From contig CADADB010000002.1 in assembly GCA_902786595.1 (NCBI GenBank), positions 94,011 through 158,010 on the forward strand: a stretch of DNA of 64,000 bases, given 5' to 3'. Origin of the DNA: an uncultured Bacteroidota bacterium (GTDB taxonomy: Bacteria; Bacteroidota; Bacteroidia; Bacteroidales; WCHB1-69). Positions 13,061 through 21,207 of the stretch are shown piece by piece. The translations under genes were made by a program, and so were the position numbers. Each line of letters starts with the position of its first letter. Position 1 is the stretch's first letter. A model generated the notes under the pieces. The model saw only the letters and a program-made list of their open reading frames with translations. It did no database searches and was not told where the DNA came from.

Positions 13061-14437
13061 CTAAAGATTCAGATTCTTCGCAATGGTAGGATCCGTTTTT
13101 TTCGCACCCCACACTTTGGCGGATATATCGTGTGCCTCTTTGGGTGTGAGGAGGTCGTAGTGCTCCATGGCGCGCTGCACGAAGATACATTGCTGGATTT
13201 GGGCTTTATCCGTGACAACGGCTTCGGCAAGGGCTTTGCAAGAAGGATAGCCGCAAAGGTGGCAATCCACTTGCGGCAGGTTCTGGTTGATTTCGAAGGC
13301 CCGTTTCATCTTCTGCATGGCCGCTGCCACATTGTCGTCGATTTTGTCCATGGAGCGTGGCTCCACCTCACTGACATGCCGTTTATCGGCCAGATAGTCG
13401 AAATAATTGAGCAGGTCGTTGTCTTCGCTATCTACTTCGTCAGAGCACTTTTGCATCCGTTTGCGTTGCCGTTCAATCATAAGGAAACGGTTCTCAGCCG
13501 TGAGGATGCCGCCGCAACAGCTGCCATCGCAAGCACGAAGTTCCAGGAAATCAATATCTTGGATATCTTCGTCTTCCACTTTTTCCAGAAATTCAGACAC
13601 ATTGTGGATATCGTCAATGGCCAGATTCCGTCCTGTGCGCAGCATCTTGGTTTCCCCGCCAGTGAGCGGGTAGGTGATACTGGCTTTTGACAGGCGGTGA
13701 AAGCGTGCCGACTCGTCACACATCTGGTATTCACCCGTCTTAATCACACGCAACACCTTGCTGTATAAATAGTTCATGTTAATCACACCTGACACGGGTG
13801 ATTTTTCCTCACCCACAGGGCTCTTGATGGCGGCGATTTTCGCGGCACACGGCGACACGTAGAAAATGCCGATATCCTCTTCTTTGATCCCTCTTTCCGT
13901 CAAGCTTTTCTTGATGTATTCGGCGGTCATGTCAAAAGGTGCCTTCACGAGGTAGATGTTATCGACCAAAACGGGGAATTTCACCTGGATAAGGCGCACA
14001 ATGGCTGGACAGAATGACGAGATAACCGGTTTCTCGTAAGGAACATTCCCGCTTTCGAGGTCTCTGCGGATATATTCCTTAATGAAATCAACGCTTTTCT
14101 CCACTTCATAGATATCTTTGAAGCCGAGATGGAGCAATGCCGAAAGAATGGTGCGCTCACGTATTTTCTCCTCAAATTGGGCCAGAAAGATGGACGGCAC
14201 CAGCAACACGGGGTATTTATAGTCGTAAACCGTCTGGAAGTCGTCTTGCTCAATGTAAATGGCGTTCATCGGGCATGCCACATAGCATCGACCGCAATCG
14301 ACACAGCGGTTCGGGTCAAGCACCGGATGTCCGTCTTCTACGTGTATTGCGCTCGTAGGGCACACGCCCGTGCAGTGGGAACAACCAATACAGAGGTCAT
14401 ATTTGAATTTTAATGCGTGGTGGAAATCTTCGGCCAT
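13061..14437 (-). CDS. [FeFe]-hydrogenase-like iron-sulfur protein, putative redox sensor
   Basis: The product has 458 residues. The N-terminus carries two [4Fe-4S] ferredoxin motifs: CIGCSHCTGVCP and CVDCGRCYVACP. The middle is the C-terminal domain of [FeFe] hydrogenases. All four cubane ligands are recognisable: SSFCPAI (motif L1), VSPCAAK (L2) and ACDGSCCGG (L3). In L1 the first Cys of TSCCP, used for proton transfer in true hydrogenases, is Phe. The C-terminus has a further cluster motif, CHLCGYPSC with a fourth Cys 16 residues on. The protein therefore holds several clusters but may not turn over H2. Its neighbours, a RsbW-like ATPase and a DRTGG protein, recall clusters placed beside HydABC hydrogenases in Thermotoga and Clostridia. 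A sensing or partner-switching role is inference. Confidence 0.82.
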   Translation of the reverse strand: MAEDFHHALKFKYDLCIGCSHCTGVCPTSAIHVEDGHPVLDPNRCVDCGRCYVACPMNAIYIEQDDFQTVYDYKYPVLLVPSIFLAQFEEKIRERTILSALLHLGFKDIYEVEKSVDFIKEYIRRDLESGNVPYEKPVISSFCPAIVRLIQVKFPVLVDNIYLVKAPFDMTAEYIKKSLTERGIKEEDIGIFYVSPCAAKIAAIKSPVGEEKSPVSGVINMNYLYSKVLRVIKTGEYQMCDESARFHRLSKASITYPLTGGETKMLRTGRNLAIDDIHNVSEFLEKVEDEDIQDIDFLELRACDGSCCGGILTAENRFLMIERQRKRMQKCSDEVDSEDNDLLNYFDYLADKRHVSEVEPRSMDKIDDNVAAAMQKMKRAFEINQNLPQVDCHLCGYPSCKALAEAVVTDKAQIQQCIFVQRAMEHYDLLTPKEAHDISAKVWGAKKTDPTIAKNLNL

Positions 14438-14495
14438 GATTTTAACATTTAAGGTATTAGTTCCATTAAGACTTGATACGTATGATTGGATAGAT

Positions 14496-14523
14496 GGGAC
14501 TTAGGACTTGAGACTTGAGACTT
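14496..14523 (+). repeat. Heptad tandem array D, arm 1 (GAGACTT)
   Basis: Four units (GGGACTT, AGGACTT, GAGACTT, GAGACTT) in the 215-bp gap between the hydrogenase-like and RsbW-like genes. Roughly complementary to arm 2 at 14613-14654. Confidence 0.82.
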
Positions 14524-14612
14524 TTTTTGGGGTTATCGTAAATCATTGCAAGAATCATAAAAACAGATCTTTTTTCATTTTCTTAAATATCATTCAATTA
14601 TTCTTCACTTCA

Positions 14613-14654
14613 CATTCCTCATTCCTCAGTCCCCAGTCCTCAGTCTTCCGTCCT
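14613..14654 (+). repeat. Heptad tandem array D, arm 2 (CAGTCCT)
   Basis: Six units (CATTCCT, CATTCCT, CAGTCCC, CAGTCCT, CAGTCTT, CCGTCCT) running into the complement of the TAG stop codon of the RsbW-like gene. Read in reverse complement it resembles arm 1, so the two could pair across an AT-rich spacer of about 90 bp. Confidence 0.82.
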
Positions 14655-15066
14655 ACTGAAAGTAATTTACGAACTCAATTCTAGTTCCTTTGCCGACCTC
14701 GGAGGTGATGTTCAGGGAGTCGGAGTTGTTTTTGATGTTGGGGAGGCCCATGCCGGCGCCGAAGCCCATTTCTCTAACCTTTTGAGAAGCAGTGGAATAT
14801 CCTTTTTGCATAGCTCGGTCGATGTCGGGTATGCCAGGACCTTCGTCATCAAGTACAATCTTGATGTGGTCTTCCTCCAAATCCACAGTGATGTCCCCGC
14901 GGTAGGCATGCGCCACAATGTTGACCTCTGCCTCATAGAGGGCAACCACCGTTTTCTTGACAATTTCAGGACTTACCCCGATTTTCTTAAGCATCCGTTT
15001 CACTTGGCTGGATGTGGATCCCGCATTGGTGAAATCTCCGCCTTCTACATGGTAAACGAAATTCAT
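14653..15066 (-). CDS. RsbW/SpoIIAB-type ATP-binding protein
   Basis: A GHKL (HATPase_c) domain protein of 137 residues and nothing else. The N-box is VALYEAEVNIVAHA, the G1 box is LDDEGPGIPD and the G2 box is GFGAGMGLPNIKNN. This is the layout of anti-sigma regulatory kinases such as RsbW, which bind ATP and switch partners by phosphorylating an antagonist. No anti-sigma antagonist with a STAS domain is nearby; the 115-residue DRTGG protein directly upstream (26-bp gap) and the Fe-S hydrogenase-like protein downstream are the obvious candidates for partners. It is the second gene of the leftward operon with the promoter at 15481-15488. Confidence 0.88.
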   Translation of the reverse strand: MNFVYHVEGGDFTNAGSTSSQVKRMLKKIGVSPEIVKKTVVALYEAEVNIVAHAYRGDITVDLEEDHIKIVLDDEGPGIPDIDRAMQKGYSTASQKVREMGFGAGMGLPNIKNNSDSLNITSEVGKGTRIEFVNYFQ

Positions 15067-15092
15067 AATGTAAGATTTGGTTAATAATCAGG

Positions 15093-15440
15093 TTAATAAA
15101 CGGCTGGCAGACCAGCGTTGTATAAAATACCGGCGGTCTTGTACATGGAGTATTCTGTGCGGATAATCACCATGTCGTTATCCTCTGCCAGTTCTTTCAT
15201 CTCCTCCGTCACCTCCTTGCCACGCACAATCAACAAGTAATTGATGTCTGACATTTCGCATGTCCGGATGGATTGCAAATTGCTTAATCCCGTGAGCAGC
15301 AGCAAATTGTTGACATCTTTCAAGGTCAGCACATCGCTCATCAAATCAGAAGCGAACACGCATTCGATTGTATGATTCAAATAATCATCCCCACAGATAA
15401 CTTCGCCTTGCACCAGCGTTTTAATTTCTTCGAGTGTCAT
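15093..15440 (-). CDS. DRTGG-domain protein
   Basis: A single-domain protein of 115 residues: MTLEEIKTLVQGEVICGDD at the start, then FASDLMSDVLTLKDVNNLLLLTGLSNLQSIRTCEMSDINYLLIVRGK and AEDNDMVIIRTEYSMYKTAGILY. This is the DRTGG fold found next to CBS or kinase domains and, as a stand-alone protein, in clusters with RsbW-like ATPases and [FeFe]-hydrogenase-like proteins. The DRTGG residues themselves are not conserved. It is the first gene of the operon; its promoter box lies 40 bp upstream of the ATG. Its biochemical role is unknown, with ligand or partner binding the likely one. Confidence 0.8.
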   Translation of the reverse strand: MTLEEIKTLVQGEVICGDDYLNHTIECVFASDLMSDVLTLKDVNNLLLLTGLSNLQSIRTCEMSDINYLLIVRGKEVTEEMKELAEDNDMVIIRTEYSMYKTAGILYNAGLPAVY

Positions 15441-15480
15441 TTCTAAACTGTTTTCTATAAATGTTTTGAAAAATAATCTG

Positions 15481-15488
15481 CAAAGATA
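15481..15488 (-). promoter_or_regulatory. -7 box TATCTTTG for the DRTGG/RsbW/hydrogenase-like operon
   Basis: Minus-strand TAnnTTTG 41 bp upstream of the DRTGG protein ATG. Confidence 0.72.
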
Positions 15489-15534
15489 CTTTTTTTTTAA
15501 ATGGCACGTTAACCTTTTGTTTTGTGTTTTTGTG

Positions 15535-15542
15535 TACTTTTG
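15535..15542 (+). promoter_or_regulatory. -7 box TACTTTTG for the gene at 15612
   Basis: Plus-strand TAnnTTTG, back to back with the leftward promoter at 15481-15488. Heptad array E lies between it and the start codon. Confidence 0.68.
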
Positions 15543-15563
15543 CCGTCCGTTTGGCTATAGCTT

Positions 15564-15612
15564 TAAACCACAAACCGTAAACCGTAAATCGTAAACCGTA
15601 AACCGTAAATTA
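15564..15612 (+). repeat. Heptad tandem array E (TAAACCG)
   Basis: Seven units (TAAACCA, CAAACCG, TAAACCG, TAAATCG, TAAACCG, TAAACCG, TAAATTA) form the entire 5' leader and run into the A of the start codon at 15612. Confidence 0.88.
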
Positions 15613-16124
15613 TGAACATATTAGGAATTTGTATCTTAGCAGGAATAGTGGTGATGGTGGCAGGTGCTGCCTATATTACCAAGATGGTGATGGAGGCGAA
15701 AGCGAAAATCGCAGCTCTGGAGAATAGCAAGGCCAACCGTGCAGTGTTGTTGCCGTTGCGGTTGCAGGCATACGAGCGCATGGCCCTTTTCCTTGAACGT
15801 ATTGACCCGAACCAACTGGTGATGCGCATCCACACCGCTGGACTGACGGTCTCGCAAGAACAGAACCTTCTGTTGACAGCCATCCGCAGCGAGTTCGAGC
15901 ATAACCTTTCGCAACAGATTTATATTTCCGACCCGGTCTGGGAGAAGGTCTGTGACGCCAAGGCAGACATTGAAGCCATCATCAACACCGTGGCCGCCGA
16001 TTATGATAAAGATGCCGAAAGCCGTGAATTTGCGGAGACAGTCTTGGCCGTGACCTCCCAAAAACCTGTGGTGGAATTGGCCATTCAGATATTGAAAACC
16101 GATATGCAAAAATGGGCGTATTAG
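15612..16124 (+). CDS. Single-pass membrane-anchored protein of unknown function
   Basis: A protein of 170 residues. Residues about 3-24 form one N-terminal membrane helix (ILGICILAGIVVMVAGAAYITKM), followed by a short basic, Ala-rich linker and a soluble, largely helical domain with LRLQAYERMALFLERIDPNQLVMRIH and LLLTAIRSEFEHNLSQQIYISDPVWEKV. I recognise this arrangement as a family found widely in Bacteroidetes and annotated only as hypothetical. It has its own promoter, stands alone, and has heptad arrays on both sides, one running into the start codon and one beginning at the stop codon. No function is proposed. Confidence 0.78.
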   Translation: MNILGICILAGIVVMVAGAAYITKMVMEAKAKIAALENSKANRAVLLPLRLQAYERMALFLERIDPNQLVMRIHTAGLTVSQEQNLLLTAIRSEFEHNLSQQIYISDPVWEKVCDAKADIEAIINTVAADYDKDAESREFAETVLAVTSQKPVVELAIQILKTDMQKWAY

Positions 16125-16204
16125 CTATTAGCTGTTGGGTATTAGCTATTGGCCTTTGGCTTTAACCGTTAGCTAAAAGCCAATAGCCAAAAGCTAAAAG
16201 CCAC
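16121..16204 (+). repeat. Heptad tandem array F, two-armed (TTAGCTA ... TAGCCAA)
   Basis: Twelve consecutive 7-bp units, 84 bp. The first six are TTAGCTA, TTAGCTG, TTGGGTA, TTAGCTA, TTGGCCT and TTGGCTT; after TAACCGT come TAGCTAA, AAGCCAA, TAGCCAA, AAGCTAA and AAGCCAC, which are close to the reverse complement of the first arm. The array starts in the last codons and contains the stop codon of the gene at 15612. Confidence 0.9.
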
Positions 16205-16229
16205 TTTGCCGGATTGAACGTTTTTTTTG

Positions 16230-16237
16230 TATTTTTG
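16230..16237 (+). promoter_or_regulatory. -7 box TATTTTTG for pruA
   Basis: TAnnTTTG 48 bp upstream of the pruA ATG, just after heptad array F. Confidence 0.7.
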
Positions 16238-16285
16238 CACCGAAATTTTATTCCCTAACATAAAATTAAGAACAAAGAATTAATT

Positions 16286-17911
16286 ATGAACAACGCCAAT
16301 TATGTTTTCAGAGAACCGAAGAATGAACCGGTTTACTCTTATGCACCCGGCACACCGGAAAGAGCATTATTGCAAAAAGAATTAGAAAGACAATATAATC
16401 AAGAGATTGAGATTCCGCTGATTATCGGTGGAAAAGAGGTCAGAACTGGTGACATGGGTCAGGTGGTGATGCCTACCGAACACAGTCACGTGCTGGCGAA
16501 ATACCACAAAGTGGGCAAGAAAGAGGTTCAGATGGCTATTGATGCAGCCATGGCCGCAAAGAAAGACTGGGAAGAGACCCCGTGGATTCAACGCGCTTCC
16601 ATCATGATGAAGGCCGCCGAACTCCTCGCCACCAAATATCGTTACATCTTGAATGCCGCTTGTATGCTGGGACAAGGCAAGAGCCCCATGCAGGCCGAAA
16701 TCGACTGCCCCTGCGAGGCCATCGACTTCCTGCGTTTCAACACCTATTTTGCTTCCCAACTCTACGGTCAACAACCCATTTCCGATCACGCCACCCTCAA
16801 CCGCAACGAATACCGCGGCATGGAGGGTTTCGTGTATGCCATCACCCCGTTCAACTTCACCTCTATTGCGTTGAACCTCAACGTGGCACCTGCCCTCATG
16901 GGTAACGTCACCATTTGGAAACCGTCCACCACGGCTATCCTTTCTAACTATTATCTGATGCTGCTCCTCCAAGAGGCCGGCCTTCCTGACGGTGTTATCA
17001 ACTTCCTTCCGGGCAGCGGCTCCGTCATTAGCGACGTGGCTTTCAAGTCACCGCATCTCGCTGGTATCCACTTCACGGGCAGCACCGGCACCTTCAAGAG
17101 TTTCTGGAAACTCATCGGTGAGAACATCGACATCTACAATACTTACCCGAAGATTGTGGGTGAGACTGGTGGCAAGGATTTCATCTTTGCGCACAAGACC
17201 GCTCCCGCACGCGAACTGGCTGTGGCCATCCTTCGTGGCGCTTTCGAGTACCAAGGCCAGAAGTGCTCCGCTGCTTCCCGCGCCTACGTGCCCAAATCCA
17301 TCTGGAATGAGACCTTGCAACATATCAAAGATATGATGAAGACCGTGAAGATGGGCGATGTCCGCGACTTCTCCAACTTCATCAACGCTGTTATCGACGA
17401 GAAATCCTTCGACAACATTGCCGGTTACATCGACCGTGCGAAATCCTCCAAGGATGCTGAAATCGTGCTCGGCGGCAACTACGACAAGTCTGTCGGTTAT
17501 TTCGTGGAGCCCACTATCATCCTGGCCAAGACCACGGATTACGAGTCTATCCGCGAAGAAATCTTCGGACCGGTCATCACAGTGTATGTCTATGAGGATG
17601 AAAAATACGAAGAGATGTTGCACATCTGTGACGAAACTTCTCCGTATGCCCTCACTGGTTCCATCATCGCCCGCGACCGTTACGCCATCATGCAGGCCGA
17701 GAACATCCTGCGTCATTGCGCCGGCAACTTCTATATCAACGACAAGCCGACAGGCGCAGTGGTGGGTTGTCAACCTTTCGGCGGCGCTCGCGCATCCGGC
17801 ACCAACGACAAGGCAGGCAGTATGCTCAACCTCGTCCGCTGGATCAGCGCCCGCTGCATCAAGGAAACCTACGTTCCCGCCACGGACTACGGCTATCCTT
17901 TCCTTGGATAA
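16286..17911 (+). CDS. pruA: L-glutamate gamma-semialdehyde (P5C) dehydrogenase
   Basis: The enzyme oxidises glutamate-5-semialdehyde, from proline or ornithine breakdown, to glutamate with NAD+. The 541-residue product has the aldehyde dehydrogenase marks: AITPFNFTSIALNL (nucleotide-binding region), FTGSTGTFKSFWKL, the general-base Glu in KIVGETGGKDFIF, the catalytic Cys in FEYQGQKCSAASRAY, EEIFGPVITVYVY, and the C-terminal GAVVGCQPFGGARASGTNDKAG. The length and the EYQGQKCSA context match the stand-alone P5C dehydrogenase group (like the mitochondrial enzyme), without a PutA fusion. It is a single-gene unit with its own promoter and terminator. Confidence 0.94.
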   Translation: MNNANYVFREPKNEPVYSYAPGTPERALLQKELERQYNQEIEIPLIIGGKEVRTGDMGQVVMPTEHSHVLAKYHKVGKKEVQMAIDAAMAAKKDWEETPWIQRASIMMKAAELLATKYRYILNAACMLGQGKSPMQAEIDCPCEAIDFLRFNTYFASQLYGQQPISDHATLNRNEYRGMEGFVYAITPFNFTSIALNLNVAPALMGNVTIWKPSTTAILSNYYLMLLLQEAGLPDGVINFLPGSGSVISDVAFKSPHLAGIHFTGSTGTFKSFWKLIGENIDIYNTYPKIVGETGGKDFIFAHKTAPARELAVAILRGAFEYQGQKCSAASRAYVPKSIWNETLQHIKDMMKTVKMGDVRDFSNFINAVIDEKSFDNIAGYIDRAKSSKDAEIVLGGNYDKSVGYFVEPTIILAKTTDYESIREEIFGPVITVYVYEDEKYEEMLHICDETSPYALTGSIIARDRYAIMQAENILRHCAGNFYINDKPTGAVVGCQPFGGARASGTNDKAGSMLNLVRWISARCIKETYVPATDYGYPFLG

Positions 17912-17936
17912 TCCTTTGGAACAACATGAACATATT

Positions 17937-17971
17937 AAAAGGCGACTCGCAAGAGCCGCCTTTTTTTTTTC
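17937..17971 (+). terminator. Rho-independent terminator after pruA
   Basis: AAAAGGCGACTC and GAGCCGCCTTTT pair around GCAA with one A/C mismatch, followed by a long T-run. Confidence 0.88.
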
Positions 17972-17979
17972 TGTCTTAA

Positions 17980-18021
17980 TAGCTAACAGCCAATAGCCAA
18001 TAGCTAACAGCCAATAGCCAA
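17980..18021 (+). repeat. Heptad tandem array G (21-nt triplet repeated twice)
   Basis: Six units in a higher order: TAGCTAA, CAGCCAA, TAGCCAA and the same three again. It touches the stop codon of atpG at 18022. Confidence 0.9.
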
Positions 18022-18903
18022 CTATCCGTTCAATGCGTTGGCGCCGCTCACAATCTCAATCAACTCGTTGGTGATGGACGACTGACGGGCGTTGTTGTAC
18101 TTCAGACGCAAGTCGCGCAGAATCTCGGTGGCGTTGTCCGTGGCCTTGGTCATGGAAATCATTCGCGCACCGTGTTCAGAAGCAATTGAATCGGACAATG
18201 TTTTGTATAACTGTGTCCGTAAAATCTTGGGAATCAATTCCAAGAGCAATTGGTCAGCAGACGGCTCAATGATGTAGTCGCTGTTCACCTTTTTCGCCTC
18301 TTCGTCATGTTCCATCGGTTCCACCGGCAGATATTGCTCCACTGTAACCTTCTGCGTAGCCGCATTCAGGAATTGGTTATAGACGATATCTACTTTGTCA
18401 ATCTCGTGATTAACAAAACGTTGCATTAGGTCATCGGCAACAGCGGAAATCTCGGTAAAATCTGGATTGTCCAGAAGTTTTTCATTGTAGAATGATACAG
18501 GATAGAGTTTGCTAAGTTGCTCTTTGCCCTTTTTGCCGAAACAAATCAGCTGTAAGTTGCCGTTGCGGTGCTGTTCTGCGTATTTTTCCGCAATCAGGTG
18601 GTTGACGGTCTTCACGATGTTTGAATTGAAGGCGCCGCAAAGTCCTTTGTTGGAGGTGATGACCACGATGACCACCTTTTCGGGATCACGCGATTCGAAG
18701 AGCGGCAGTTGCTCGGTGCCAGTGTTTGAACCAGCCAGATTATTCAGTATTTCGCTCAATTTCTGGGAGTAGGGGCGAAGATGCTGGATGGCGGTCTGCG
18801 CGCGGCGGAGCTTAGCCGCAGAAACCAGCTTCATGGAGCTGGTAATCTTCTGCGTGGATTCGATCGAGCTGATTCGCGTGCGTATCTCTTTCAGGTTGCC
18901 CAT
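18022..18903 (-). CDS. atpG: F0F1 ATP synthase subunit gamma
   Basis: Gamma is the rotating shaft of F1. The 293-residue product has the diagnostic termini: MGNLKEIRTRISSIESTQKITSSMKLVSAAKLRRAQ at the start, and MTKATDNATEILRDLRLKYNNARQSSITNELIEIVSGANAL at the end, which form the coiled coil in the alpha/beta ring. The middle has VVITSNKGLCGAFNSNIVK. It follows atpA with a 2-bp gap and is the last gene of the leftward H-A-G group. Subunits beta and epsilon (atpD, atpC) are not in the window. Confidence 0.96.
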   Translation of the reverse strand: MGNLKEIRTRISSIESTQKITSSMKLVSAAKLRRAQTAIQHLRPYSQKLSEILNNLAGSNTGTEQLPLFESRDPEKVVIVVITSNKGLCGAFNSNIVKTVNHLIAEKYAEQHRNGNLQLICFGKKGKEQLSKLYPVSFYNEKLLDNPDFTEISAVADDLMQRFVNHEIDKVDIVYNQFLNAATQKVTVEQYLPVEPMEHDEEAKKVNSDYIIEPSADQLLLELIPKILRTQLYKTLSDSIASEHGARMISMTKATDNATEILRDLRLKYNNARQSSITNELIEIVSGANALNG

Positions 18904-18905
18904 AG

Positions 18906-20495
18906 CTATTCGTATTTTTTCGCCACTTCATTGCAGGCATCCGTCAATTTCTGCATGATTTCATCATTGATGGTGCCTTTGGAGAGGGTATCCAACACAT
19001 CTTGATGTTCGGAATGCATGAATGAGATGAATTCCGTCTCAAAATTGCGGATGTTTGTCACGGGGACTTTCTGCAGCAGTCCGCGGGAACCGCAGAAGAT
19101 GATGGCAATCTGCTCTTCCACCTTGTACGGCGTATATTGCGGCTGTTTCAGGATTTCCACATTGCGCACGCCCTTGTCAAGGATGAACTGCGTGGCGGCA
19201 TCCACGTCGGAGCCGAACTTCGCGAAAGATTCCATTTCGCGGTATTGCGCCTGGTCGAGTTTCAGCGTGCCGGCCACCTTCTTCATGGACTTGATTTGGG
19301 CGTTACCACCGACGCGTGACACGGAGATACCCACGTTGATAGCAGGGCGGATACCTGCGTTGAAAAGGGAGGTTTCCAAGAAGATCTGTCCGTCAGTGAT
19401 GGAAATCACGTTGGTCGGGATATATGCGGACACGTCGCCGGCCTGGGTCTCGATGATGGGCAATGCCGTCAGGGAGCCGCCGCCCTTCACCATGGGTTTC
19501 AGGGTGTCTGGCAGGTCGTTCATCTTTGCGGCAATCTCATCCGATTCGATAATCTTTGCGGCGCGTTCCAGCAGTCTGGAGTGGAGGTAGAAGACATCGC
19601 CAGGGTAGGCCTCACGTCCAGGCGGGCGGCGGAGCAGCAGCGACACTTCACGATAAGCCACAGCTTGCTTTGACAAGTCATCGTAGATGATGAGGGCGCT
19701 GCGCCCGGTGTCGCGGAAATACTCGCCGATGGCGGCACCCGCGAACGGAGCGTAAAACTGCATGGCAGCGGCATCCGATGCGGTGGCGGTCACCACGATG
19801 GTGTAGGGCATGGCACCGCGTTCCGTAAGAGTCTTCACCAATGCGGCCACAGACGAGCCCTTCTGTCCCACAGCAACATAGATGCAGTAAACGGGATTGC
19901 CTTGTTCGTAGAATGACTTCTGGTTGATGATGGTGTCGATGGCGATGGCCGTTTTGCCGGTCTGACGGTCGCCGATGATGAGCTCGCGCTGTCCGCGACC
20001 GATAGGAATCATGGCGTCGATGGCCTTGATACCAGTCTGCAGCGGCTCTTTCACGGGTTGGCGGTAGATGACGCCGGGGGCCTTGCGCTCGATGGGCATC
20101 TCAAAGAGATCTCCTTCGATAGCACCCTTGCCGTCGATAGGTTCGCCCAATGTGTTGATGACACGGCCTAACAACCCTTCACCGACTTTGATGGAGGCGA
20201 TGCGTCCGGTGCGTTTGCAAATGTCGCCCTCATTGAGCGATTTGGAGTCGCCGAGCAGCACAACACCCACATTGTCTTCCTCAAGGTTGAGGGCGATACC
20301 GGTGATTTCGTCGCCGTTTTTGGTGTTGAATGTCACTAATTCGCCGGAACGGGCGTTCTGCAGGCCATAGACACGGGCGATGCCGTCACCGACCAGCAGC
20401 ACGGTACCCACTTCCTCCATTTCGGACTTCTGGTTGAAGTTCTGTAGTTGCTGACGCAGTATGGTTGTAACTTCTGATGGTTTGATTTCTGCCAT
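18906..20495 (-). CDS. atpA: F0F1 ATP synthase subunit alpha
   Basis: Alpha is the non-catalytic nucleotide-binding subunit of F1. The 529-residue product starts with the helical [19 protein letters not shown] and has the beta-barrel [19 protein letters not shown], the P-loop [18 protein letters not shown] (Walker A, around residues 172-178), [45 protein letters not shown], and the arginine-finger region [20 protein letters not shown]. The length is slightly above the common 500-515 residues, as is usual in Bacteroidetes. It sits between atpH (12-bp gap) and atpG (2-bp gap). Confidence 0.98.
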   Translation of the reverse strand: MAEIKPSEVTTILRQQLQNFNQKSEMEEVGTVLLVGDGIARVYGLQNARSGELVTFNTKNGDEITGIALNLEEDNVGVVLLGDSKSLNEGDICKRTGRIASIKVGEGLLGRVINTLGEPIDGKGAIEGDLFEMPIERKAPGVIYRQPVKEPLQTGIKAIDAMIPIGRGQRELIIGDRQTGKTAIAIDTIINQKSFYEQGNPVYCIYVAVGQKGSSVAALVKTLTERGAMPYTIVVTATASDAAAMQFYAPFAGAAIGEYFRDTGRSALIIYDDLSKQAVAYREVSLLLRRPPGREAYPGDVFYLHSRLLERAAKIIESDEIAAKMNDLPDTLKPMVKGGGSLTALPIIETQAGDVSAYIPTNVISITDGQIFLETSLFNAGIRPAINVGISVSRVGGNAQIKSMKKVAGTLKLDQAQYREMESFAKFGSDVDAATQFILDKGVRNVEILKQPQYTPYKVEEQIAIIFCGSRGLLQKVPVTNIRNFETEFISFMHSEHQDVLDTLSKGTINDEIMQKLTDACNEVAKKYE

Positions 20496-20507
20496 TTATA
20501 TGCTTTT

Positions 20508-21068
20508 TTAGAATTGTACTTGAAAACTGTTTTGGGAAAACTCCTGACGCAACTTGTTGATTTTCGACAAGATGCTGGAATCAAAATAATAGTCGTCCAT
20601 TTTGATGATAAAACCGCCGATGAGTTCAGGATCCACAATTTCCTCAAGGGCTATCGTGGCTTTCGTCTGCTCCTTGAGTAAGGACACGATTTTGGATTTG
20701 AGCGCATCGCTCAACGGTTGCGCCGTGGTGATGGTCACCGGTTTGATATTGTGGGCGGTGTTATATAGCTTGAAATATTCTTCGCAGATAGTGTCTAATG
20801 CTGGCTCGCGTTTTTTCTTCAGCAGCACTTCCAAAAAATGGTAGGTGGTGTCTTTGAGGGTGCCGTTGAAGATGCTTTCGAAAATCTGGTGCTTCTGATG
20901 GGGCTCGATGACAGGATTCCGAAGCAGAACCTGCAGCTCACGATTCTCCTTCAACGTATTCGCAAACAGTCGGAGATCATCGTAAATCTCTTCCACTTGG
21001 TTTTTCTCGCTAGCAAAGTCGAACAGTGCCTTGGCGTATCTACTGGATAATTTCGGATTTTTCATCAA
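20508..21068 (-). CDS. atpH: F0F1 ATP synthase subunit delta
   Basis: Delta ties the peripheral stalk to the top of the alpha/beta ring. The 186-residue product has SSRYAKALFDFASEKNQVEEIYDDLRLFANTL at the N-terminus, a set of helices typical of OSCP/delta, and the C-terminal EEIVDPELIGGFIIKMDDYYFDSSILSKINKLRQEF, a conserved family ending. It is the first gene of the leftward atpH-atpA-atpG group. A -7 box lies 19 bp upstream of the ATG. In the common Bacteroidales order this gene would directly follow atpF, which here ends at 1158 on the other strand. Confidence 0.93.
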   Translation of the reverse strand: MMKNPKLSSRYAKALFDFASEKNQVEEIYDDLRLFANTLKENRELQVLLRNPVIEPHQKHQIFESIFNGTLKDTTYHFLEVLLKKKREPALDTICEEYFKLYNTAHNIKPVTITTAQPLSDALKSKIVSLLKEQTKATIALEEIVDPELIGGFIIKMDDYYFDSSILSKINKLRQEFSQNSFQVQF

Positions 21069-21086
21069 TGAATTTTAAAGCGGCGG

Positions 21087-21094
21087 CAAATATA
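21087..21094 (-). promoter_or_regulatory. -7 box TATATTTG for atpH-atpA-atpG
   Basis: Minus-strand TAnnTTTG just upstream of atpH, showing that the detached half of the ATPase operon has its own promoter. Confidence 0.75.
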
Positions 21095-21104
21095 CTATTT
21101 TTTT

Positions 21105-21206
21105 TTAGCTATTGGCTATTTGCTATTGGCGTTTAGCCTACAAACCTATAACCCTATAACCAACAAACAAAAAGCTTCAATAACCAATAACCCATAACCC
21201 ATAACC
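21105..21206 (+). repeat. Heptad tandem array H, two-armed (TTGGCTA ... CATAACC)
   Basis: Left part: TTAGCTA, TTGGCTA, TTTGCTA, TTGGCGT, TTAGCCT. Right part (21179-21206): AATAACC, AATAACC, CATAACC, CATAACC, ending 1 bp from the pyrE stop codon. Less regular units (ACAAACC, TATAACC, CTATAAC) lie between. Confidence 0.82.
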
Positions 21207-21207
21207 A

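Noticed and set aside
13061-14437. A catalytic [FeFe] hydrogenase (HydA)
   Set aside because: The proton-transfer Cys in motif L1 is replaced by Phe, and maturation or electron-bifurcating subunits are absent nearby; a sensor or electron-transfer role fits better.
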